Assembly: GCF_043876815.1 (NCBI RefSeq)
Contig: NZ_JBAWKA010000001.1
Coordinates: 1,237,029-1,301,028, forward strand
DNA from: Gaetbulibacter_A sp043876815
Lineage (GTDB): Bacteria; Bacteroidota; Bacteroidia; Flavobacteriales; Flavobacteriaceae
DNA length: 64,000 bases
Reading direction: 5' to 3'
In this document: positions 24,626-31,883 of the stretch, piece after piece
Layout: the number at the start of each line of letters is the position of its first letter
Numbering within the stretch: position 1 is the stretch's first letter
The notes under the pieces: model-generated
What the model was told of the DNA's origin: nothing
The model's database searches: none
The model's input: the letters and a program-made list of their open reading frames with translations, nothing else
Translations under genes and position numbers: made by a program

Positions 24626-26167
24626 ATGAAACAACCAAACCAAATTCAAGGCTATAAAGTAGATAAAAGCACCTTGATCAGTCTAGAGAAAGGTAAAATA
24701 CCTCCGCAAGCTATTGATTTAGAGGAAGTTGTGTTAGGGGCGATGATGATCGATAAAAAGGGTGTCGATGAAGTGATCGATATTTTAAGTCCTGATGCTT
24801 TTTACAAAGAAGCGCATCAATATATTTTTGCGGCTATTTTTCAGTTGTTTGAAAATAGTGAGCCAGTTGACTTATTAACCGTTTCTTCGCAGCTAAAGAA
24901 AAACGCAAAACTTGAAATGGTAGGGGGCGATTTTTATCTCATTTCTTTAACTCAAAAAGTATCCTCTTCGGCACATATTGAGTTTCACGCGCGAATTATT
25001 CTTCAAAAATTTATACAGCGTAGTTTGATTAAAATTTCCAGTGAAATTATTGAAGATTCTTATGATGAAACCAAGGATGTTTTTGATCTTTTAGACAAAG
25101 CAGAGGCTAAATTATATGAAGTAACCCAAGGTAACATTAAGAAATCCAGCGAAACTGCTCAGGATTTGGTGATTCAGGCCAAAAAGAAAATTGAAGAAAT
25201 TTCAAATAAAGAAGGGTTAAGTGGTATCCCTACCGGATTTCATAAGCTAGACAAATTAACCTCCGGTTGGCAACCTTCAGATCTCATTATTGTAGCTGCT
25301 CGTCCGGGGATGGGTAAAACGGCCCTAACCTTATCTATGGCGCGAAATATTGCTGTAGATCAAAATATTCCGGTGGCTTTTTTCTCATTAGAGATGGCCT
25401 CCGTTCAGTTGATCACCAGATTAATTTCGAGTGAAACTGGTTTGTCGTCAGAAAAATTGCGTACTGGGAAGTTAGAAAAACACGAATGGGAACAACTTAA
25501 TGTTAAAGTAAAAGGCCTTGAAAAGGCACCGCTTTTTATTGATGATACCCCGTCGTTATCCATTTTTGACTTGCGTGCTAAAGCGCGGCGATTGTCTTCT
25601 CAGCACGGGATTAAATTGATCATGATTGATTATTTACAATTGATGACAGGAGGGAATAGTAACACCGGGAATCGTGAGCAGGAGATCTCCATGATCTCCA
25701 GAAACCTTAAAGCTTTAGCTAAAGAATTAAATGTTCCCGTTATTGCCTTATCTCAGCTATCAAGAGCCGTAGAGACCAGAGGAGGAAGTAAGCGACCATT
25801 ACTTTCAGACTTACGGGAATCTGGTGCTATTGAGCAGGATGCCGATATTGTAAGTTTTATTTATCGTCCGGAATATTATAAAATTGATGAATGGGACGAT
25901 GAAGAGCGTTCACCTACAGAAGGACAAGCTGAATTTATTGTAGCCAAACATCGTAACGGTGGCTTGGATAATATCCGCTTGAAATTTATTGGTCATCTCG
26001 GTAAGTTCGATAATTTAGATGATTTCGATTATCCTTACGAATTTCATTCTAAAATGAATGCCGCTGCAAATGACGACACCTTTAAGCCGGATGATCATAG
26101 AGCAAATCCTGATCAGGCTTTTGGTAGCTCATTTAATGACGACGATGAGAATGAAGTTCCCTTTTAA
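24626..26167 (+). CDS. dnaB: Replicative DNA helicase
   Basis: A 513-residue hexameric helicase that unwinds DNA at the replication fork. The N-terminal domain starts PPQAIDLEEVVLGAMMIDKKGVDEV, the normal DnaB opening. The RecA-like domain holds Walker A ARPGMGKTALTLSMA (about residues 226-240), FFSLEMASVQLITRL (motif 1a), LIMIDYLQLMTGG (Walker B), and VIALSQLSRAVETRGGSKRPLLSDLRESGAIEQDADIV, with the arginine finger region after it. The C-terminal tail (about 60 residues) is Asp/Asn-rich and ends DDDENEVPF, resembling an acidic protein-interaction tip. No intein is present. Monocistronic, with a 168-bp upstream spacer. Confidence 0.97.
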   Translation: MKQPNQIQGYKVDKSTLISLEKGKIPPQAIDLEEVVLGAMMIDKKGVDEVIDILSPDAFYKEAHQYIFAAIFQLFENSEPVDLLTVSSQLKKNAKLEMVGGDFYLISLTQKVSSSAHIEFHARIILQKFIQRSLIKISSEIIEDSYDETKDVFDLLDKAEAKLYEVTQGNIKKSSETAQDLVIQAKKKIEEISNKEGLSGIPTGFHKLDKLTSGWQPSDLIIVAARPGMGKTALTLSMARNIAVDQNIPVAFFSLEMASVQLITRLISSETGLSSEKLRTGKLEKHEWEQLNVKVKGLEKAPLFIDDTPSLSIFDLRAKARRLSSQHGIKLIMIDYLQLMTGGNSNTGNREQEISMISRNLKALAKELNVPVIALSQLSRAVETRGGSKRPLLSDLRESGAIEQDADIVSFIYRPEYYKIDEWDDEERSPTEGQAEFIVAKHRNGGLDNIRLKFIGHLGKFDNLDDFDYPYEFHSKMNAAANDDTFKPDDHRANPDQAFGSSFNDDDENEVPF

Positions 26168-26226
26168 TTCTTCAAAGCATTGTTAATGTTTATCTCAGAA
26201 CTTTAAATTTTCATTACCTTGGTGTT

Positions 26227-27486
26227 ATGAAAAAGTTGCTGCTCCTTATCCTATTATTTGGTCTATCCATACAGTCTTTTGCATCGTATATTCTTATTCC
26301 TATGGATGCTGAGAGTCAAAAAAATCATTTAAAGGCCTATGGGATAACTTATTGGACTTTAAATAAACAATTAAAAGCTAAGTGGTTGTTAAACTATAGA
26401 GGGGGCTCGTTTTTGTTACCCGATACAGAGAACATTCGCAGAGAATGCTTAATTCGTGGGGTTAGTTTTGAGGTGATTTCAAATACTGAAGCCGAGGAGA
26501 TATTATCACTTATTAGTAGCCCAAGTCAGAACATGGAGGCCGTTGTTCTTGAGAAGGCACCAAAAATAGCCGTTTACACACCAAAAGGAAACCATCCATG
26601 GGATGACGCAGTAACGATGGTATTATCTTATGCTGAAATTCCTTATGAGGTTATTTATGATGAGGAGGTATTAAATGATGGTCTTTTAGTATTCGATTGG
26701 TTACACTTACATCATGAAGATTTTACAGGACAGTACGGCAAGTTTTACGGTGCTTATCGCGCAGCTTCCTGGTATATTGAGGAGAAAATGGAAGCTGAGG
26801 CATTGGCAAAACGATTAGGATATTCCAAAGTTTCTGAAGAAAAGCGAGACGTAGCTCTTAAAATTAGAGACTATGTTGTTGGGGGCGGTTTTATGTTCGC
26901 CATGTGTAGTGCGACAGATAGTTTTGATATCGCGCTTGCTGCGGAAGGCATTGATATTTGTGAGCCTATGTTTGACGGTGACGGAAGTGATCCCGGTTAT
27001 CAAAATAAGTTAGACGACTCCAAAGCTTTCGCATTTAGTAATTTTAATTTAGAACGAAATCCTTTAGTTTATGAGTTTTCGTCTATTGATATGACCACAA
27101 AGCGAAATATCCCAAAAACGTCCGATTATTTTACTTTAATGGATTTTTCGGCTAAATGGGATCCTGTACCAACAATGCTTTGCCAGGATCATACGGCAAT
27201 TATTAAAGGTTTTATGGGACAAACCACTTCTTTTAATCCGGACAATATAAAAGCCAATGTTTTAATTTTAGGTGAAACCAAGTTAAATGGTGAAGCAAAA
27301 TACATTCATGGTATTAAGGGGAAAGGATTTTTTACTTTTTACGGTGGTCATGATCCAGAGGATTATCAGCACAAGGTAGGCGATCCAAAAACTGAACTTG
27401 AATTGCACCCCAATTCTCCGGGATACCGATTAATTTTGAATAATGTACTTTTCCCTGCAGCACGGAAGAAAAAGCAAAAAACTTAG
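26227..27486 (+). CDS. Exported protein often labelled asparagine synthetase B; function unknown
   Basis: A 419-residue exported protein with a signal peptide (MKKLLLLILLFGLSIQSFAS). SYILIPMDAESQKNHLKAYGITYWTL just after cleavage marks a Bacteroidota family that databases tend to name asparagine synthetase B. I see no support for that name: there is no N-terminal Cys nucleophile and no SGGxDS ATP-pyrophosphatase loop. From residue about 115 (KIAVYTPKGNHPWDDAVTMVLSYAEIPYEVIYDEEV) the fold resembles a class I glutamine-amidotransferase-like Rossmann domain, with GGGFMFAMCSATDSF (about 218-232) where a nucleophile elbow could be. DFTGQYGKFYG is conserved. Location is periplasmic. Confidence 0.6.
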   Translation: MKKLLLLILLFGLSIQSFASYILIPMDAESQKNHLKAYGITYWTLNKQLKAKWLLNYRGGSFLLPDTENIRRECLIRGVSFEVISNTEAEEILSLISSPSQNMEAVVLEKAPKIAVYTPKGNHPWDDAVTMVLSYAEIPYEVIYDEEVLNDGLLVFDWLHLHHEDFTGQYGKFYGAYRAASWYIEEKMEAEALAKRLGYSKVSEEKRDVALKIRDYVVGGGFMFAMCSATDSFDIALAAEGIDICEPMFDGDGSDPGYQNKLDDSKAFAFSNFNLERNPLVYEFSSIDMTTKRNIPKTSDYFTLMDFSAKWDPVPTMLCQDHTAIIKGFMGQTTSFNPDNIKANVLILGETKLNGEAKYIHGIKGKGFFTFYGGHDPEDYQHKVGDPKTELELHPNSPGYRLILNNVLFPAARKKKQKT

Positions 27487-27920
27487 ATTTCCTCTACAAC
27501 CTTTTCAAAAGTGTATATAAAACCATCAGCACCATCTCCGGTACTCTTTGTGTTTTCATCAATTATGAATTCAATAGCTCCAATTGTTATTTCGCCATAT
27601 TCTGTACCATCAATTGTGATAAAATTTTGTCCTTCAATCGTCGCTAGGCTAAAAGTATAAGTTCCGGAATCTAAAAAATCCTCTTTGTTAGCATCTGTAT
27701 TTTGATTGTCAATAATCAAATTTCCGGTATTATCGTAAAAAGTCCAAACTATTGTACCAAGTTCAAATTGATCGTTAACCCCTTCAATACCTCCAGTTGT
27801 TTGTACTAAATGCCAAGTGGTATTTGTTTTTGGCACATCATTTGCACTTGTGTCGTTTCCTAAGGAACAATTTAGGAATAAGATTAAACTAATAAGAAGT
27901 ATAGTTTTGTATGTTTTCAT
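27483..27920 (-). CDS. Small lipoprotein, lipocalin-like
   Basis: A 145-residue exported lipoprotein. The signal segment ISLILFLNC ends in Cys18, a lipobox of the looser kind. The mature part has NTTWHLVQTTGGIEG (a TGxWxLxxxxGG-like strand), TIVWTFYDNTGNLIIDN, SGTYTFSLATIEGQNFITIDG and EFIIDENTK, an up-and-down beta arrangement that resembles the lipocalin-like domains (DUF4923/PF13648) of Bacteroidota lipoproteins. No ligand can be proposed. Its 3' end overlaps that of the preceding gene by 4 bp, and the two converge. Confidence 0.6.
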   Translation of the reverse strand: MKTYKTILLISLILFLNCSLGNDTSANDVPKTNTTWHLVQTTGGIEGVNDQFELGTIVWTFYDNTGNLIIDNQNTDANKEDFLDSGTYTFSLATIEGQNFITIDGTEYGEITIGAIEFIIDENTKSTGDGADGFIYTFEKVVEEI

Positions 27921-28151
27921 TTGAAATTTAATTTAGATGATCATTATTATAGATGAGTGAAACTTCAATTAGTTGCGTAAAATTCGGTAAAATTTCTAAC
28001 AAGCACAAAATCAATTTCTTAAATGGTGCGTTAAAGTTAAAACCTGAATTTTACAGGTATAAAAAGTGAAAAATCATAAAAAATGTTAACCACGAGGTTT
28101 AAATTTAGCGAAAATAATTATCTATATAAGTGAAAAAAATCGATAAAACGC

Positions 28152-28181
28152 TTGTTTTATTCGATTAATTGCATAAATTTG
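28152..28181 (+). promoter_or_regulatory. Promoter of the 148-residue exported protein
   Basis: TTG (28152-28154), 19 bp, TAAATTTG (28174-28181): both elements match consensus. It lies 25 bp before the ATG. The 27921-28150 stretch upstream is AT-rich with nothing else recognised. Confidence 0.75.
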
Positions 28182-28206
28182 CCTCATAAACCCTAAAGTC
28201 TGTATC

Positions 28207-28653
28207 ATGAACAAAAGAATATTTTTACTTAGTTTCTGCTTCATTTTAATGTTTGGTATTACCCATGCTCAAAAGAACAAAGGTCCTAAAAGTATCATAC
28301 GTGAAAATGTAGGTATTAAAAAATACCATAATAAAGAAGAACTAGAACGTCTACCTAAAGGGGCGTTATTAGGATTATATACCGAACGTATTGAAAGCTT
28401 GGTAAAATTATTACCTTATATCGCTTTTGCAACAAAACCTGGTGTTACCTTAGTTAGCTTGGGAATTCCTGACGATAAGGAAAATAACAAAGTACTTGAA
28501 AATCAGTTCGAAGCAACTGATGATTTTTTGGAATCCACTCGGGAATTTCACCAAACGATATTACCGTATTCGGATACCTCTAAGCTCATAGCAGCCATCT
28601 TGTTTTATGAAGATATGATGAAGTCGCTTCACGAGTTTAGTGAATTTCATTAA
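28207..28653 (+). CDS. Exported protein of unknown function
   Basis: A 148-residue protein with a signal peptide (MNKRIFLLSFCFILMFGITHAQ, cleavage after HAQ). The mature 126 residues are mainly helical and include KKYHNKEELERLPKGALLGLYTERIESLVKLLPYIAF and DDFLESTREFHQTILPYSDTSKLIAAILFYEDMMKSL. It has no Cys after the signal, no barrel pattern and no T9SS C-terminal domain, so it is probably periplasmic. No family is recognised. It stands alone, with a full promoter and the hairpin terminator at 28678, just ahead of the adhesin locus. Confidence 0.7.
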   Translation: MNKRIFLLSFCFILMFGITHAQKNKGPKSIIRENVGIKKYHNKEELERLPKGALLGLYTERIESLVKLLPYIAFATKPGVTLVSLGIPDDKENNKVLENQFEATDDFLESTREFHQTILPYSDTSKLIAAILFYEDMMKSLHEFSEFH

Positions 28654-28677
28654 GAATTTAATAAAATCTTAAAACCC

Positions 28678-28731
28678 AAAAGTAACATATAATTGATCCA
28701 TAAAGTTGATCTGATTTTATGTTACTTTTTT
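28678..28731 (+). terminator. Hairpin terminator after the 148-residue exported protein
   Basis: Stem AAAAGTAACATA/TATGTTACTTTT with a loop of about 28 nt and trailing T residues. The long loop makes it weaker than the other terminators. Confidence 0.55.
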
Positions 28732-28866
28732 GATTTATTTTAAAAACCAACTTTTTAAAATATTCGTAAACATATAATAAAGGTCTAAAATAAAAATTCG
28801 TAACGATGCATTTCATCGAATTTTTTGACATAAAAAGGTCATTAACGTGCATTTAAACGAAAAAAA

Positions 28867-28898
28867 TTGCATTTCATAGATTATTTTTATTAGATTTG
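28867..28898 (+). promoter_or_regulatory. Promoter of the beta-helix protein gene
   Basis: TTG (28867-28869), 21 bp, TAGATTTG (28891-28898), 47 bp before the ATG at 28946. Transcription from here would cover the frame start at 28919 too, but only the 28946 start gives a normal signal peptide. Confidence 0.65.
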
Positions 28899-28945
28899 AC
28901 CTTAAATTAAAAAAACATTTGCCCTTAATTACAAATTTTATCAAG

Positions 28946-30283
28946 ATGAAAAACTTAACCCAAATGATATGGCTTTTTCTATTTGTATTTGGAATCTCAT
29001 TTGCACAACAGGAAAAAGGTATAATAGGAACCGACAATTGGCTTAAGAATTGGACGGAATTTAACCCCAACCAGGAGGATCCTGGCGAACCCACCCAAAT
29101 TCTTACCGGAAAGATCAGTAAAGATACTAGGCTTAATAAAGGAGAAGTTTATTTATTATTAGGAAATGTTTTCGTTGTTGACAGCGTGACCTTAACTATA
29201 GACCCGGGAACCGTTATACTAGGTGACTTCAAAACAAAGGCTTCATTAACTATAGCTAAAGGAGCAAAGTTGGTCGCCGAGGGTACGGTTACTGATCCCA
29301 TTGTATTTACCTCCAACAGAGATGTAAAACGTGCTGGTGACTGGGGCGGACTTATTATATTAGGAGAAGCACCTTCCAATAAATTTGGTAACGGATCAGT
29401 AGCCTCATATTTTCCCGAATTAAACCCGATGGATTACCCTAAAACCAATTTTGGAGGTAATAATATAAAAAGTAACTCTGGAACTCTTCGCTATGTGCGA
29501 ATTGAATATGCTGGAAAGCGCATGCGGGATGGCTATTTTAGTAGCTTAATGCTAGCAGGTGTTGGAAATAAAACAGTTCTAGAAAACATTATGGTTAGCT
29601 ACTCTGGTGGAAATTCATTTCAAGTTTGGGGAGGTGACCTCAATATGGACAAGCTAGTTTCCTATAAATCTAGTGGTAATGACTTTAAATTTAATTTTGG
29701 TTCACAGGTTGTTCTAAATAATTCCTTGGCCATAAGATCTCCTTTTGTATCTAGTAGTTATAAAGCACGTTGTTTGGTAGTATCCTCTTACGATGAACAA
29801 CGAGAAGTGGATTTCTCTAAAAAATTAACTCACGTGGTTGCAAAGAACATAACTCTACTTAACGATAGTAACGATCTAAAAAGTGATATCAGCAGAGGTT
29901 TAGTGAATGAAGCAGTGTATGTTGGAAAAACCGCCTCGTTAGATATGAATCAAAGTGTGATTTCAGGATTTAATCCAGCTGTTTTATTCGAAGAAAGTAT
30001 TGTTGTAAATCAGGAAAATCTTGAACGAATCAAATTTACGGATATGTATTTCAATAACTGCAATGGGAATATATTCGTAGAATATAATTCAAACAATGAA
30101 GATCTGGAGAATTGGTATGGAAATAGTTCGTTTTTAAATGTTTATTCTAAAAGTAATAATGACGAAACGTTTATTGATATCAATAATAAAAAACGTCCTG
30201 ATTTCAGATTGAGAATTAATAAAATTATTGCATCTGAAAAAGATAACTTTGCCTCTGAAGACCTTGGTGTTAACAACGATTAA
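28946..30283 (+). CDS. Exported right-handed beta-helix protein
   Basis: A 445-residue protein from the ATG at 28946 (MKNLTQMIWLFLFVFGISFAQ, a good signal peptide; the upstream ATG at 28919 would spoil it). The mature part has TQILTGKISKDTRLNKGEVYLLLGNVFVVDSVTLTIDPGTVILGD, SLTIAKGAKLVAEGTVTDPIVFTSNRD and GDWGGLIILGEAP, the opening of a widespread Bacteroidota surface-protein family with a parallel beta-helix. Repeated Asn/Gly turns continue to the end. I see no T9SS type A or B C-terminal domain, so it may be periplasmic or exported by another route. It lies directly upstream of the T9SS adhesin pairs. Confidence 0.7.
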   Translation: MKNLTQMIWLFLFVFGISFAQQEKGIIGTDNWLKNWTEFNPNQEDPGEPTQILTGKISKDTRLNKGEVYLLLGNVFVVDSVTLTIDPGTVILGDFKTKASLTIAKGAKLVAEGTVTDPIVFTSNRDVKRAGDWGGLIILGEAPSNKFGNGSVASYFPELNPMDYPKTNFGGNNIKSNSGTLRYVRIEYAGKRMRDGYFSSLMLAGVGNKTVLENIMVSYSGGNSFQVWGGDLNMDKLVSYKSSGNDFKFNFGSQVVLNNSLAIRSPFVSSSYKARCLVVSSYDEQREVDFSKKLTHVVAKNITLLNDSNDLKSDISRGLVNEAVYVGKTASLDMNQSVISGFNPAVLFEESIVVNQENLERIKFTDMYFNNCNGNIFVEYNSNNEDLENWYGNSSFLNVYSKSNNDETFIDINNKKRPDFRLRINKIIASEKDNFASEDLGVNND

Positions 30284-30439
30284 TCAAAAAACCCAAATAG
30301 GATCAATTTCAAATAACCAAATACTTCAATCTATCGTTTTGTAATATAACTTTTTACTGAACTTTTAATTCAGTGAACAGGTTTTATTTCAAAGAATGCT
30401 ATTAACGATGAATCGTATTGTTGTTGAAAACAATTACTC

Positions 30440-31882
30440 ATGAGGAATTTAAAACATCTTTTAACAGTACTTTGCTTTGTTGTGTTTTCAATTTACAAAG
30501 CGCAGTCTCAAATTGTTATAAGTACACCAGCTCTGGGTTTTACACAAGCTTGTGCCGGAACGTCTTTTAACTCTTATAATGCGACGTTTTCATTCTCGCC
30601 GAGTACTTCGGTTCAAGCGAACAACCAATTCATAATTGAGCTTTCTGATCCTACGGGAGATTTTACGAATGCAGAAATTATTTATACCTCTGCAGAGGGC
30701 GCAATTACAACTTCCCCGACAACTATTTCCTTCTCCTTTCCACAGACTATTTCGGGAGAGGGTTACAGAATAAGGATTAAAAGTACCGCACCGGCTGCAA
30801 CAAGCACGGGTTCAGTACCTTTTCCGGCTTATTATAAAATTCAGGATACACCATTTACGATCAATAATTTAATTGCTACAGCTGTGTATTGCGCTGGTGG
30901 TAGTTATTTGCTAACGATTGATAATCCCGGAGCTGATGGGAACGACTCACCGCTTCAATACGAATCCTTGAGTTTTAACTGGTACAGGTATTTAGATAGC
31001 AGTAATACGAACTTTGTTTTTGTGGCTTCAGGTGAAAGCCTTTCGGTATCCCAACCAGGCACCTATTTTTGTGAAACCGACTATGGGTCCTGTAGTTCTA
31101 ATTCCTATTCAAATCGGGTTGCTGTAAGTGAATCGACCACAAATGGATCTTTTGAAATAAGTTCTAGTCTCGGAAACCCATATTGTTCAGGGGATGGCCC
31201 TACCACCTTGAGTGCCCTAAACGGGATTAGTTACCAATGGTTTTTGGATGGGGCTGCAATTTCTGGTGCCACAAATCAAATGTATCAAACCAACGAATCA
31301 GGTAGTTATTCTGTAACTGTCGATTTAGGAGATTGCTCTGTAAGTGCCTCTATTAATCTTGAGAATACTGGTTTTACAAGTAGTATCAATGTGCAGGATG
31401 TAAATATGTTGGATGAGGGGCAAACCATCACAGCCACAGTAACTACGGATGCTGTGAGTCCGCAATTTACCTGGTACCGCAATGGTACCATCATTACAGG
31501 TCAAACTTCCAATAGTATTACCATAGGGCAGACAGGTAATTACCGTGTTGTAATTAACCAAACCTCTGGATGTAATGCCTCAAATGAATTTACTTTTACT
31601 GTAATTGAAGCATTTCCTAATGTTCCCGACATTCCAAATCTTATAAGTCCTAACGGCGATGGTATAAACGATACGTGGATTATTCCCCAGATATACACCA
31701 GTGGTACTAATACGATGGTAACCATTTTGGATTCTAGAGGAAAAGTAGTATTTGAATCAACAGATTATTTGAATAATTGGCCGGAAACACAAATCGATTT
31801 TAATCAAATCAATCCTGTGTATTACTATATCATTAAAAGCGATAATGAAACTAAAAAAGGGTCTATTACGGTGATAAAATAA
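30440..31882 (+). CDS. T9SS type-B cargo protein with Ig-like domains
   Basis: A 480-residue exported protein with a signal peptide (cleavage near residue 24 after AQS). The N-terminal domain ALGFTQACAGTSFNSYNATFSFSP is followed by Ig-like/PKD-like modules, with paired Cys residues and the pattern ISYQWFLDGAAISGATNQMYQTNESGSYSVTV (about residues 270-300), repeated near 335-375. The last 85 residues (PNLISPNGDGINDTWIIP, then VTILDSRGKVVFES and VYYYIIKSDN) form the gliding-motility-associated type-B C-terminal domain that marks cargo for the type IX secretion system. It ends 1 bp before the PorP/SprF-family gene, its probable dedicated partner. Confidence 0.85.
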   Translation: MRNLKHLLTVLCFVVFSIYKAQSQIVISTPALGFTQACAGTSFNSYNATFSFSPSTSVQANNQFIIELSDPTGDFTNAEIIYTSAEGAITTSPTTISFSFPQTISGEGYRIRIKSTAPAATSTGSVPFPAYYKIQDTPFTINNLIATAVYCAGGSYLLTIDNPGADGNDSPLQYESLSFNWYRYLDSSNTNFVFVASGESLSVSQPGTYFCETDYGSCSSNSYSNRVAVSESTTNGSFEISSSLGNPYCSGDGPTTLSALNGISYQWFLDGAAISGATNQMYQTNESGSYSVTVDLGDCSVSASINLENTGFTSSINVQDVNMLDEGQTITATVTTDAVSPQFTWYRNGTIITGQTSNSITIGQTGNYRVVINQTSGCNASNEFTFTVIEAFPNVPDIPNLISPNGDGINDTWIIPQIYTSGTNTMVTILDSRGKVVFESTDYLNNWPETQIDFNQINPVYYYIIKSDNETKKGSITVIK

Positions 31883-31883
31883 C

